64,000 bases of DNA. Source: Rhizobium herbae. GTDB taxonomy: Bacteria; Pseudomonadota; Alphaproteobacteria; Rhizobiales; Rhizobiaceae. Positions 43,585 to 52,910 of the stretch are shown here, one piece after another. The stretch is taken from the NCBI RefSeq assembly GCF_019511375.1, contig NZ_JAEUAO010000006.1, positions 124,001-188,000 of the forward strand. Direction: 5' to 3'. The position numbers were made by a program, and so were the translations under genes. The notes under the pieces are model-generated. The model was not told the DNA's origin. It did no database searches and saw only the letters and a program-made list of their open reading frames with translations. Every line of letters starts with the position of its first letter. Position 1 is the stretch's first letter.

Positions 43585-44535
43585 TTAACTCAGACGGATA
43601 CGGGGATCTATGATGGCGACAACGATGTCGGCGGCGAGGTTGCTCACCACGACAAGGATCGCGGAGAACATGAGCAGTCCCATCACCACCGGGTAGTCAC
43701 TGTAGCCGAGGCTGTCGAGGAACAGGCGCCCCATGCCCGGCCAGGTAAACACGGTTTCGGTGACCAAGGCGCCCGTCAGAACACTGGGAAGCTGCATCCC
43801 CAGGAGCGTGATCATCGGCAGGAGGGCATTGCCGATAACATGTTTCATTAGGATGCGGCGCTCACTTAGCCCTTTGGCCCGAGCTGTCTTGATGAATTCC
43901 TGATTGATAACGTCGAGAGTAGCCGTTCGCATGTAGCGGCTCCAGATGGCCACGTGCACCAGCGCGAGCACGATGCTCGGCAGAATAAGGTGGTGGAGAT
44001 AGTTCAGAACGGATTCGTCGCCGATCGTGTACATGTTGCCGGCAGGCAGCCAGCCAAGTCTGAGCGAGAAGACGTAAATCCCGATGAGGCCAAACCAGAA
44101 AGTCGGGATCGAGAGGGCTACCATCGCACCGACCGTCGCCATGTAGTCGAAAACCGAATAGCGCTTTACGGCGCCGCGAACGCCGATCCACGTACCGATA
44201 GCAATGGCGATAACCGTGGAGGATCCCATCAGCAACAGCGTTGCCATCAGGTGCCGTCCAATCACCTCGAGAACCGGCGCTCCATCGCGGAATGAGTGGC
44301 CCCAGTCTCCTCTCAACAGGCGCCAGGCCCAGTCCAGATACTGCATCCACAGAGGGCGGTTCAGCCCCAACTGCTCCGCCAGTCGGTTCAAGTCATCCTG
44401 CGTCATGCTCGCATCGAGCCCAAATTGTGCCAGGGGGCCGCCTGGAATCAGGTTGAGGACCACGAAGCCGATGACGGAAACGATCAAGAGCAGTACGAGG
44501 CTCTGAGCGAACCGGTTAAATAGGAAGCTACGCAT
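43585..44535 (-). CDS. Peptide-type ABC importer, permease (DppB family)
   Basis: A 316-residue permease: RFAQSLVLLLIVSVIGFVVL at the start, IPTFWFGLIGIYVFS and the EAA-like loop FIKTARAKGLSERRILMKHV, with about six membrane segments. It lies 72 bases after the binding-protein gene, the gap being filled by a perfect stem-loop. Confidence 0.92.
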   Translation of the reverse strand: MRSFLFNRFAQSLVLLLIVSVIGFVVLNLIPGGPLAQFGLDASMTQDDLNRLAEQLGLNRPLWMQYLDWAWRLLRGDWGHSFRDGAPVLEVIGRHLMATLLLMGSSTVIAIAIGTWIGVRGAVKRYSVFDYMATVGAMVALSIPTFWFGLIGIYVFSLRLGWLPAGNMYTIGDESVLNYLHHLILPSIVLALVHVAIWSRYMRTATLDVINQEFIKTARAKGLSERRILMKHVIGNALLPMITLLGMQLPSVLTGALVTETVFTWPGMGRLFLDSLGYSDYPVVMGLLMFSAILVVVSNLAADIVVAIIDPRIRLS

Positions 44536-44566
44536 TCAGGCTCTCCCTGTGATAGCGCCAATAGAG

Positions 44567-44593
44567 GTCGCCGCCGCTAGGTGCGGCGGCGAC
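44567..44593 (-). terminator. Perfect stem-loop after binding-protein gene
   Basis: GTCGCCGCCGC (44567-44577), five-base loop, GCGGCGGCGAC (44583-44593): eleven perfect pairs, placed 14 bases past the stop of the binding-protein gene on the minus strand. Likely mRNA protection/attenuation. Confidence 0.7.
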
Positions 44594-44607
44594 GGCGGGA
44601 GGTTGAC

Positions 44608-46278
44608 TCAGCTCTTCCAGCGCCAGCCGGCAGCATGCCAGGATGCCGTGCGCGTGTTAGAATTCGGTTCCCAGCCTTCAAGGCCCTCTTTCGTGCCGAT
44701 CACGTAGGTGGCGGCAAACAGCGGAAGGAAGGGAAGGTCCTGACGCACGATTTCCTGGATGCGGTAGTAGATTTCACGACGCGCCTCCGGATCGAAGGTC
44801 TGCGCACCCTTCTTGAGCAGCGCATCCACTTCCGGGTTGGAATACTGGCCGACGTTCGATCCCTTACCGCCCTTCGCGGCAATTGCGCTGCTCGCAAGGC
44901 GGTTGGTCGCATCGGGGTCCGCGGCAATCAGATGCGTAACACCCGAGATCGCCGTGTCGAACTGTGACTTCAGCCAGAATTCACCAAACATGACGGCAGC
45001 CGGCAAGTTCGAGATCGTCATCTGGACGCCAATTTCCGCGAATGTCTGCTGCAGGAACTGCTGCACCTGCTCGCGGAGGTTGTTGCCCGATGTCGTCGAA
45101 TTGTTGAACGCCAGCTTCACGCCGTTCTTCTCGCGGATCCCGTCCGACCCCGGTACCCAACCGGCGTCGTCGAGGAGCTTGCGTGCGGCATCGAGATTGA
45201 ATTCCTGTGCCGGAAGGTTCGGATTGAAGTAGAATGACTCCTTCGGCATGAAGGTCTCGGTTGGTGTCACGACGCCGAAATAGACGGCGTCGATAATCGC
45301 AGTTCTATCCATTGCAGCATAGAGTGCCTGACGAACCGCAAGTTCCTTGAACTGGGGCCGCTCGAGATTGAGATAGAACGATTCTACAGAGGCACCGGGC
45401 ACCAGGCTCACCACACGGCCCGGCAATTTGCTGGCCTCGTCGTAGTGGTCGGGCGTGATGTACGCCTGGTCTGTGAGGTCGATGTCGCCGCTCTTGAATT
45501 GGGTATAGAGCACCGTCTGGTCAGGAATGTATTTGAATACAACCCGTTCGACATACGGACCGTCGCCGAAATAATCGGGGTTTGCCGCCAGTTCGAGATG
45601 GTCGCCGGCCACACGCTGGCTCCACTTGAAGGCGCCGGTGCCAACGGGTGCCTGGTTGAAGGCTGCTGCGTTCGGATCAGCCTCATTCTCGAGAAGGTGC
45701 TTTGGCACGATGAAGGTTTCGGTGAGAAACGACAGGTAAGGAGCGAAAACCTGCTCCATGCGCCAGGTGATTTCAGTTGGCGAGACCACCGTGAGGTCAC
45801 GCACAAGCGAATGGCCGCCCGTACGCCAGGCGCGGAATTTCGGATTGGTGATCAGTTCAAGGGTGAACTTCACGTCCTCAGCCGTAAACGGCTTGCCGTC
45901 ATGCCAGCGAACATCGTCACGCAGTCGGACGCGCCAGTTCAGGCCATCCGCGGAGATGCCGCCGTTCTTCTGCGTGGGCACTTCTACCGCAAGATTGGGC
46001 TGAAGCACACCTTCCGGATCCATGCGAAAGAGGGCGTCGAAGAGCGAGAAGTGCACCGCATCGTCTACTTCGATATGTGCCATGAGTGGATTGAAGACGG
46101 TCGGCTCCTGCGAAAGCCCGACCACGACGCGACCCGCAGGTTTCTTGTCCGCGGCCCGGGCAATGTCAGGCTTGCCGATCAGGTTCGGGGCAGCAAAGCA
46201 TGCAATGCCGCCGGCTGCCATCAGGCGCAGTGCATCGCGCCGAGAAATATTCGTTTTGGTCGTAGACTCTTTTGTCAT
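44608..46278 (-). CDS. Peptide-type ABC importer, binding protein with Tat signal
   Basis: A 556-residue SBP family 5 protein. The N-terminus KTNISRRDALRLMAAGG is a twin-arginine signal; the mature part has GLSQEPTVFNPLMAHIEVDD, WHDGKPFTAEDVKFTLELI and a Trp-rich C-terminus. Such proteins carry peptides, nickel, opines or glycosides to DppBC-type permeases. Tat export suggests folding or cofactor loading before export. 57 bases from the ATPase gene upstream. Confidence 0.91.
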   Translation of the reverse strand: MTKESTTKTNISRRDALRLMAAGGIACFAAPNLIGKPDIARAADKKPAGRVVVGLSQEPTVFNPLMAHIEVDDAVHFSLFDALFRMDPEGVLQPNLAVEVPTQKNGGISADGLNWRVRLRDDVRWHDGKPFTAEDVKFTLELITNPKFRAWRTGGHSLVRDLTVVSPTEITWRMEQVFAPYLSFLTETFIVPKHLLENEADPNAAAFNQAPVGTGAFKWSQRVAGDHLELAANPDYFGDGPYVERVVFKYIPDQTVLYTQFKSGDIDLTDQAYITPDHYDEASKLPGRVVSLVPGASVESFYLNLERPQFKELAVRQALYAAMDRTAIIDAVYFGVVTPTETFMPKESFYFNPNLPAQEFNLDAARKLLDDAGWVPGSDGIREKNGVKLAFNNSTTSGNNLREQVQQFLQQTFAEIGVQMTISNLPAAVMFGEFWLKSQFDTAISGVTHLIAADPDATNRLASSAIAAKGGKGSNVGQYSNPEVDALLKKGAQTFDPEARREIYYRIQEIVRQDLPFLPLFAATYVIGTKEGLEGWEPNSNTRTASWHAAGWRWKS

Positions 46279-46335
46279 TTTATTCCCTCTCTTTTGCTCA
46301 TTAGGAAGCTACTGCCAGGAGTTAATTGAACTTTC

Positions 46336-47979
46336 TCAGCTCTCTCTGCGTCGTTCTCCCGGGATTGCAGCCACAAGTTCACGCGTGTAGTCGGATTGCG
46401 GTTTCAGGAAGATCTGAGACGGCGGGCCGCGCTCGACGACCCGGCCCTTCTGCATCACCGCAATTTCGTCGCAGATCTGGCTGGCGACACGAAGATCATG
46501 GGTAATGAAGACCATTGATACGCCGGTCTCGCGCTGGATTTGGTCAAGCAGCTTGAGGATCTGGGCCTGGATCGACACGTCGAGCGCGGAGACTGCTTCG
46601 TCGGCAATCAGTAGCTTGGGCTTGAACATCAGGGCCCGCGCGATGCCGATGCGCTGGCGCTGACCACCCGAGAATTCGTGCGGGTAGCGCCCGAAGGCGC
46701 CTGCATCGAGACCGACATGGGATAGCAACGCCCGAGCCTCTTCGCGCGCCTGTGCATAGGGCATGCCATGTGCGACAGGCCCTACGGTCAGTATTTGACC
46801 GATTGTGGATCGCGGATTTAGCGAGGCAAAAGGGTCCTGGAAGATCATCTGAATTCGAGGGCGCAGCGGCCGGAACTCGGATTCAGAGAGCTTGAGGATG
46901 TCCCTGCCCTCAAACAGGATCTGACCGCTGTCGCTGTCCTGAAGCTTGATCAGGAGCCGTCCCAACGACGATTTTCCGGAACCACTTTCACCGACGATGC
47001 CAAGGGTGCGGCCAGCAGCCAAGGTGAATGAGGCGTCCTGCACCGCAGGGACCACACGCTGGCTGCCGAACAGCGCGCTGCCGCTGCGATAAGTCTTGCA
47101 CAAGCCATTGACAGTCAGGACGGTCTCGTCGTTCGCCTGCGCCTTCAGCTTTCTGTCTTCGCCCGTGAGGCGCGGTACAGCGGCGATCAGGCGCTGGGTG
47201 TAGGGGTGGCTGGGTGATTTGAGAACCTGATCGGCGGTGCCCTGCTCGACAATCCGCCCTTTCTCCATAACCACGACGCTGTCGGCAATTTCTGCCACGA
47301 CGCCGAAGTCGTGGGTGATGAACATGACGCTCATATCCTTGCGACGCTGAATGTCACGGATGAGCTTCAGGATCTGCGCCTGCGTGGTTACGTCAAGGGC
47401 TGTCGTGGGTTCGTCTGCTATCAGCACGGTCGGCTCAAGGGCGAGTGCCATCGCGATCATGACGCGCTGGCGTTGACCACCGGAAAGCCGGAAGGGATAC
47501 TGGTGGTACATCAATTCCGGATCCGGCAGGCCGACTTCAGTTAACAATTCGAGGGCGCGCTCACGGCGCGAGGCCTTGTTGCCCACTCCATGGGCCGCCA
47601 TCACTTCAGTAACCTGCTCGCCCACCGTCATCAGGGGGTTGAGCGCCGACAGCGGATCCTGAAAGATCATGGACACGACGCGGCCGCGCAGCTGGCGCAG
47701 CTTTTTTGCCGGCGCGCCAACTATGGTCGTTCCATCGAGATTGATCGCACCCGAGGAGACCTGAATAATCTTGGGCAAGAGGCCCATGATTGTGTTTGCC
47801 GTTACCGACTTGCCCGAGCCGGACTCGCCAATAATGCAAAGGATCTGACCACGCTTGAGGTCGAACGAAACGTTTTCGACGGCATGAACCCGTTCCATGC
47901 CTTTCGGCAGGTCGACTGTCAGAGCACGCACCGAAAGCGCTGCGTCGCCTGCTGTAACAGCGTCAGTCATAACCGCCAT
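46336..47979 (-). CDS. Peptide-type ABC importer, fused two-domain ATPase (DppD-DppF type)
   Basis: A 547-residue protein holding two complete ATPase domains. First: Walker [11 protein letters not shown], signature [15 protein letters not shown], Walker [13 protein letters not shown]. Second: [26 protein letters not shown] and [12 protein letters not shown]. In many systems these are two genes. GGAGAT precedes ATG 47979. First gene of the minus-strand operon ATPase-SBP-DppB-DppC-FAD oxidase. Confidence 0.92.
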   Translation of the reverse strand: MAVMTDAVTAGDAALSVRALTVDLPKGMERVHAVENVSFDLKRGQILCIIGESGSGKSVTANTIMGLLPKIIQVSSGAINLDGTTIVGAPAKKLRQLRGRVVSMIFQDPLSALNPLMTVGEQVTEVMAAHGVGNKASRRERALELLTEVGLPDPELMYHQYPFRLSGGQRQRVMIAMALALEPTVLIADEPTTALDVTTQAQILKLIRDIQRRKDMSVMFITHDFGVVAEIADSVVVMEKGRIVEQGTADQVLKSPSHPYTQRLIAAVPRLTGEDRKLKAQANDETVLTVNGLCKTYRSGSALFGSQRVVPAVQDASFTLAAGRTLGIVGESGSGKSSLGRLLIKLQDSDSGQILFEGRDILKLSESEFRPLRPRIQMIFQDPFASLNPRSTIGQILTVGPVAHGMPYAQAREEARALLSHVGLDAGAFGRYPHEFSGGQRQRIGIARALMFKPKLLIADEAVSALDVSIQAQILKLLDQIQRETGVSMVFITHDLRVASQICDEIAVMQKGRVVERGPPSQIFLKPQSDYTRELVAAIPGERRRES

Positions 47980-48091
47980 CGATAATCTCCTTTTTCTACG
48001 CAGCTTCTTGATTGAAGTTTTGTCGCCGCCTTACGCGTGCTGCTCATAAACTCTCGAGCGGTGCACAGCTTGTACCTTCAGCGTCATTCGC

Positions 48092-48109
48092 AACCAATCG
48101 GCCTTGGTT
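48092..48109. promoter_or_regulatory. Candidate GntR operator
   Basis: AACCAATCGGCCTTGGTT is a perfect 6-6-6 inverted repeat in the divergent gap between the importer operon and the GntR gene. TTGGT occurs several more times nearby (48121-48175), including TTGGTCTTGCCA, so several binding sites are likely. Confidence 0.55.
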
Positions 48110-48190
48110 CTGTGACTAATATAAGATTGGTCTTGCCATTGGTGTCAACATAGATCAAATTGGTTTCGCAAAATATTTGTTGGAGGTCAT

Positions 48191-48859
48191 ATGAGCGTGG
48201 TGTTGAAAGACTTCATTGAAGCGGAAGGTCTGGAACCAGGCGATCGACTGCCCCCTGAGCGGGACCTGGCGCTGAAACTCGGGCTGCCGCGTACCGCCCT
48301 TAGAAGGATGCTCAGTGCGCTGGAGCAGGAAGGTCGCCTCATCAGGCATGTCGGCAGAGGCACCTTCATCGCCGGCAGTGGCGTAAGCTCCAGCGCCCTC
48401 CGCCGGCCGGCAGGCAGTGACGGAGACACGTTGCGGACCTATCCGGCGGAAGTCTTCGAGGCGAGGCTGATCATAGAGCCCAAGATAGCGGCGTTGGCAG
48501 CGTTACGCGCGACCAGGCAGGAAGTCGAAGAAATGCAGAAATCAATAGCCCGAGGTAGCGCATCGGAATCTCTGGGCGAATTTGAGAAATGGGACGCCGT
48601 CTTTCATCGCATTATCGTCCAAGCCGCGCGTAACGGTCTTCTTGCCTCGCTCTATGAAGGTATTCACGCGGTACGGGCCGGTAACCTCTGGGGAAAAATG
48701 AAGGAACAGTCGCTGACCTCTGAGCGCATGACGGCCTATATCGTCAGCCATCAGGCCATTCTCGATGCAATAAAGGATCGTGATAGCAGAGAGGCGGAGC
48801 GAAACATGTATGATCACATCATTGATGCCAGAACGAACATACTCGGTCCAAGTATCTGA
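48191..48859 (+). CDS. GntR-family regulator, FadR-type (FCD domain)
   Basis: A 222-residue regulator: N-terminal winged helix (EPGDRLPPERDLALKLGLPR, then RRMLSALEQEGRL) and a C-terminal FCD domain with metal-binding His in AVFHRIIVQAARN and AYIVSHQAILDAI. Controls the divergent peptide-type importer, very probably through sites at 48092-48175. The N-terminus is short (no residues before the first helix), and TTGGAGG stands just before the ATG. Confidence 0.88.
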   Translation: MSVVLKDFIEAEGLEPGDRLPPERDLALKLGLPRTALRRMLSALEQEGRLIRHVGRGTFIAGSGVSSSALRRPAGSDGDTLRTYPAEVFEARLIIEPKIAALAALRATRQEVEEMQKSIARGSASESLGEFEKWDAVFHRIIVQAARNGLLASLYEGIHAVRAGNLWGKMKEQSLTSERMTAYIVSHQAILDAIKDRDSREAERNMYDHIIDARTNILGPSI

Positions 48860-48935
48860 GAACTTGGTCTGAAAATTGGTTCTGAGCGTGGCGACGCGCG
48901 TCCACCGTCTCGGCCGCGATCCTGATGTCGCCGAT

Positions 48936-49814
48936 TCAGCCGATGGTCTGCGTAAACTGTCGGCGAAGCCAGGACAGGAAGCTTCGTTTCCTGGTATCGC
49001 GTTCGAAAGGAAGGCGGCTCAACAGGATGTAGCTGTAGCCGTTGTTGGAGAACCCCTGGGGAGCCACCAGTTGCCCGCTTTCCACAGCGTCGGCGACTAG
49101 CGGCTCTGGGCCGATCGCAGCACCCAGCCCAGCGATTGCCGCCTCGATACTCAAATAGAAATGTTCGAAGACCTGGCCGCCGGGTGGATTTGGATCTCCG
49201 ATCTGGTTATCGGCGATGTACCGCGTCCACGCATCTCGACGCGTGGCCGAATGAATGCGGGGCAACGAGAGGATATCATTGCCGCCGGAAGCCAAAAGAC
49301 TTGGCGCGCAAACGGGGCCGACACGTTCTTCGACAACTGTTTCCATGAAAAGTTCCGGCGGCCAGCTGAAATCGCTTCTCCGGAGCGCCAGATCAATATG
49401 GCTCCTGTCGAAGTTTACAGGGCCGCCAGCGGCCAAGACGTGAACCTCAATCTCCGGATGAAGTGCGTTAAATAGCGGAAGGCGCCGGATCAGCCAGCGT
49501 TGCGTGAATGTCGGTTCGCACGAGAGTACAAGCGGTGCCGAACCGCCACCTTTGATTTCATCGCAACACTCGCTGATCTGCCGAAACACTTCGCTCATCG
49601 TTACAAGCAGACGCCGTCCAGAGTCAGTCAGGAAAACGGCCCTGTTTCTTCGTTCGAAAAGGGCCACTCCCAAATCTTCCTCGAGCAAGCGGATCTGCTT
49701 GCTGACGGCGCTGTGCGTGACGAACAATTCATCGCCGGCACGCCCGAAATTCAAGTGCCGTGCAGCTGCTTCAAACACTCTAAGCGCGGATAAGGATGGG
49801 AATCGTGCGGCCAT
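48936..49814 (-). CDS. LysR-family regulator (GcvA-like)
   Basis: A 292-residue LysR regulator. HTH region FPSLSALRVFEAAARHLNFG and TADVSHSAVSKQIRLLE-like stretch (here VTHSAVSKQIRLLEEDLGVA); effector domain from about 90. ATG 49814 is preferred to upstream in-frame starts. Divergent from the kinase-pdxA-type operon with a ~100-base gap and therefore its likely activator. Confidence 0.88.
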   Translation of the reverse strand: MAARFPSLSALRVFEAAARHLNFGRAGDELFVTHSAVSKQIRLLEEDLGVALFERRNRAVFLTDSGRRLLVTMSEVFRQISECCDEIKGGGSAPLVLSCEPTFTQRWLIRRLPLFNALHPEIEVHVLAAGGPVNFDRSHIDLALRRSDFSWPPELFMETVVEERVGPVCAPSLLASGGNDILSLPRIHSATRRDAWTRYIADNQIGDPNPPGGQVFEHFYLSIEAAIAGLGAAIGPEPLVADAVESGQLVAPQGFSNNGYSYILLSRLPFERDTRKRSFLSWLRRQFTQTIG

Positions 49815-49912
49815 ATCTGTGAGATAAAGTGACGGATTTCGGTCAGAATTGATCGTTTTATCGGCAAAAGCAATAGCGCTAATATCCTCGTCGCCACACA
49901 AAAACCGATAGG

Positions 49913-51124
49913 ATGCCGACTTTGAAGGTAGGAATTCTGGCCGATGATCTGACAAGTGCAACGGATGGCGCCGCACCATTCGTGAGCATGGGGCACAGAT
50001 GCCTTGTCTTCACCGACTCCGGACGATCGTCGCCTGGAAATGTCGCGATCATCTCTGTCAACAAGGCAAGTCGTGCCGCATCCGTGAAGGATGCTGTCGA
50101 TCGGGCAACGCGGGCGGCAAAAAGCCTGGCGTCCGCAGAAATCCTTTACAATACCGTTGATTCCACCATTCGCGGCCACGTTGGAGCTGAGATAACAGCC
50201 GCGCTCGCGGCGTCTGGCCGGACCATCGCAATCGTCGCTCCAGCTTTTCCTGCAGGTGGACGCACTACTGAAGGAGGTCGTCAGCTTCTTCATGGCGTGC
50301 CGTTGGAGGAAACCGCGTTTGCAAAGGACCCGCTCCACCCCGTATCGGACTCCCATCTTCGGGCTCTGTTCCGGGATATCCCAGAGGCCGAAATCCGCCA
50401 CCTTGGGCTTGAAGAAATCCGTGGATTGAAGCCCGGCGAGCTGACCGCAGATCACCGGGAGTTGTTGATCGCCGATGCGACCACGCAGGAGGATCTGGCC
50501 CGGCTGGTGAAATCGGCGGCGGATCCGAAGTACATCCTTTGGTGCGGTTCTCCAGGATTGGCAATCGCACTGGCAGACTATGTGGGTCGCGCCGATAACA
50601 CCGCACCCTTCGCGGCGGTCAATCTCTTCGTCATTGGCAGCGTCAACCCCCTGAGCCGAGAGCAATGCTTGCGGCTTATGCGCACCGACAAGGTCCGGCA
50701 GATCATCATCGACGCCGAGGTGGCGTCTGGCTCTGCCGACCTTGCGGCCGAGGACGCCGCTGCCCAATACAGACAATCCGGAGCCAGCGGTGATGTAATT
50801 CTAACCACGTCGCACCGAGGCGCTTCCGCCGATCCTCGGTCCATCGCAATCGCTCTTGGCAAGGCTGTCCGCGCGATTATGGAGCATCATCCGGTAACCG
50901 GCCTCTTCCTGACTGGCGGTGACACCGCCGAATCCGTGCTGAGCGAACTTGAGCTCGGCTCTCTCAGTCTTCTCGGCGAGGTCGAGCCCGGCATCCCGGT
51001 GGGCCGCACGACCGGTCCCCATCCTATTCGCATCATCACAAAGGCGGGCGGCTTCGGTTCGTCCAATATCCTGCTGAAATCAGCCGAGTTGCTTCGGGGC
51101 CTCTGGCTGGGAGATAAGAAATGA
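49913..51124 (+). CDS. Four-carbon acid sugar kinase family (DUF1537/OtnK-DtnK type)
   Basis: A 403-residue kinase. N-terminal domain GILADDLTSATDGAAPFV, then VAPAFPAGGRTTEGGRQLLH and DPLHPVSDSHL; the C-terminal nucleotide-binding domain has LFLTGGDTAESVL. Characterised members phosphorylate D-threonate, D-erythronate or 3-oxo-tetronates at the 4-OH. The stop overlaps the next start (ATGA). Next to a PdxA-like dehydrogenase, this gives the usual kinase-dehydrogenase pair that yields dihydroxyacetone phosphate. Confidence 0.88.
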   Translation: MPTLKVGILADDLTSATDGAAPFVSMGHRCLVFTDSGRSSPGNVAIISVNKASRAASVKDAVDRATRAAKSLASAEILYNTVDSTIRGHVGAEITAALAASGRTIAIVAPAFPAGGRTTEGGRQLLHGVPLEETAFAKDPLHPVSDSHLRALFRDIPEAEIRHLGLEEIRGLKPGELTADHRELLIADATTQEDLARLVKSAADPKYILWCGSPGLAIALADYVGRADNTAPFAAVNLFVIGSVNPLSREQCLRLMRTDKVRQIIIDAEVASGSADLAAEDAAAQYRQSGASGDVILTTSHRGASADPRSIAIALGKAVRAIMEHHPVTGLFLTGGDTAESVLSELELGSLSLLGEVEPGIPVGRTTGPHPIRIITKAGGFGSSNILLKSAELLRGLWLGDKK

Positions 51125-52095
51125 AGAAACCTGTAGGCATAACGATGGGCGATCCCTGTGGAATCGGCCCGGAAATCATCGCGCGCGTTTTCGCCGACGG
51201 ACTGCCGGAGCAAGCGGTGGTGATCGGCGACGCAAAGGTGATGGAACGCGCGGTTCGGGCCCTCGCTCTTCCTCTCCAAGTGCAGCCCGTCGCGTCGGTC
51301 GATGAGGCCGTCCGCGACGCGGCACTGATACCCGTACTCAACGTCTCGGATCTCCCGAACGATATGCCCATTGGTCAGGTGGACGCTCGCGCCGGGCGCG
51401 CGAGCTACGACTATGTCGTGAGAGCGATCGACGAAGCGCTGGCAGGAAACATCGGGGCGATCGTGACCGCGCCGATCAGTAAGGAAGCAATGAAGAAGGG
51501 CGGGCTCAATTATCCGGGCCATACCGAAATCCTTGCTGAACGGTCGGGGACCGACAAGTTCGCGATGATGCTGGCAAACGACGAACTGCGTGTCATCCTG
51601 GTGACGATCCACGTATCATTGCGCGACGCAATCGACCTGGTGACGCAGGATTCGGTGTTCAGAACGATCGAACTGGCGCACAAGGCAGGCAAGGCTTATG
51701 GCATCGGCTCGCCTCGCGTTGCGGTCGCCGGCCTGAATCCCCATGCCGGTGAAAACGGCATGTTCGGACGCGAAGATCTCGACATCATCGCGCCGGCGAT
51801 CAGGCGCGCCCAGGAATGTGGAATAAACGCGTCCGGCCCCTGGCCCGGAGACACGATTTTCATGCGAGCCCGCATGGGCGAGTTCGACATAGTCGTTGCA
51901 CAATACCACGACCAGGGGCTCATTCCGGTCAAGTATCTCGGGATCGACAACGGCGTCAACGTCACCATCGGCTTGCCCTTCATCCGTACCAGCGTCGATC
52001 ACGGCACCGCATTCGACATCGCGGGCCAGGGCACGGCCGACCATTCCTCTCTTCGCTATGCCTTCGATCAGGCACTGATCCTCAATGCAATCTAG
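51121..52095 (+). CDS. PdxA-family dehydrogenase (4-phospho-threonate/erythronate type)
   Basis: A 324-residue enzyme of the PdxA family: GITMGDPCGIGPEIIARVFA at the start, metal-binding His in GHTEILAE, NPHAGENGMFG and QYHDQGLIPVKYL. Biosynthetic PdxA makes pyridoxine; the PdxA2-type next to a DUF1537 kinase oxidises 4-phospho-D-threonate or -erythronate, followed by decarboxylation to dihydroxyacetone phosphate. The kinase overlap and catabolic neighbours favour the second role. Confidence 0.88.
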   Translation: MKKPVGITMGDPCGIGPEIIARVFADGLPEQAVVIGDAKVMERAVRALALPLQVQPVASVDEAVRDAALIPVLNVSDLPNDMPIGQVDARAGRASYDYVVRAIDEALAGNIGAIVTAPISKEAMKKGGLNYPGHTEILAERSGTDKFAMMLANDELRVILVTIHVSLRDAIDLVTQDSVFRTIELAHKAGKAYGIGSPRVAVAGLNPHAGENGMFGREDLDIIAPAIRRAQECGINASGPWPGDTIFMRARMGEFDIVVAQYHDQGLIPVKYLGIDNGVNVTIGLPFIRTSVDHGTAFDIAGQGTADHSSLRYAFDQALILNAI

Positions 52096-52106
52096 GAGCG
52101 CTTTCG

Positions 52107-52832
52107 ATGCCCAAGTCTCCCCACTTCATTTTCATGCTGACCAACCAGGATCGGACCGTTGCCGACGCGGCCGAGCGCCTCAAGGATGTGCTTGCCGCAG
52201 GCATCAGACATGTAGGGTTCAAGGATATTGGCCTCCCGTTCGATGAACTCTTTGGCCTTGCTTCGGCCATCAAGAAGGCGGGTGCGACGCTCTATCTGGA
52301 AGTTGTCAGCCTCGACGAGGAGAGCGAGCGCCAGTCCGCGCAGGCTGCGGTCGACCTCGGCGTCGACATCTTGATGGGCGGAACCCGACCGGATGTCGTT
52401 CTGCCAATTATCGCTGGGAGGAACATCCAGTACTATCCCTTCCCCGGCAAGATCGTTGGTCATCCGAGCAAGCTCGATGGGACGATCGAAACAATTTTGG
52501 ACAGTGCCCAGCAAATGGCCGCGCTCGACGGTGTGAGCGGTCTCGATCTGCTCGCCTATCGCTTCAACGGCGATGTCGAAGCGTTGATGACGCGCGTATG
52601 CGAGGCCATTGACAAGCCCGTAGTCGTTGCCGGATCGATCGACAGTCCTGAAAGGATGGCAGCGGTCGTACGAGCTGGCGCCGCAGGGTTTACCATCGGA
52701 ACGGCGGCTTTCAATGGCGCCTTCTCAGGCAGTTCCAATCTGCGGTTGGAGATCGAGAAGGAGATCGAAGCGCTCATGCGGATTCAGGCCGACGCGGGTG
52801 ATATTGCACTGTCACCATTAACAGCTGGCTGA
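52107..52832 (+). CDS. Ribulose-phosphate-binding-barrel-like protein, function unknown
   Basis: A 241-residue probable TIM barrel: HFIFMLTNQDRTVADAAERL, GIRHVGFKDIGLP, GVDILMGGTRPDVV, and a C-terminal phosphate-binding pattern VVVAGSIDSPERMAAV with GFTIGTAAF, as in HisA/TrpF/RPE-type enzymes. I do not recognise the exact family. AGGAGCG precedes ATG 52107, 11 bases after the PdxA-like gene; the long frame upstream is not used. It may act on the phosphorylated product of the kinase/dehydrogenase pair (isomerase, aldolase or epimerase). Confidence 0.78.
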   Translation: MPKSPHFIFMLTNQDRTVADAAERLKDVLAAGIRHVGFKDIGLPFDELFGLASAIKKAGATLYLEVVSLDEESERQSAQAAVDLGVDILMGGTRPDVVLPIIAGRNIQYYPFPGKIVGHPSKLDGTIETILDSAQQMAALDGVSGLDLLAYRFNGDVEALMTRVCEAIDKPVVVAGSIDSPERMAAVVRAGAAGFTIGTAAFNGAFSGSSNLRLEIEKEIEALMRIQADAGDIALSPLTAG

Positions 52833-52910
52833 ATCGAACCTTTACCGACCATTAATTGCAATCTTTACGGTTTAGCGACAAGGTGAATTTCCAATTTGGA
52901 GATCAGATAG

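Noticed and set aside
51816-52106. N-terminal extension of the barrel protein through the PdxA-like gene
   Set aside because: The extension is the PdxA-like gene read in another frame; ATG 52107 has its own AGGAG.
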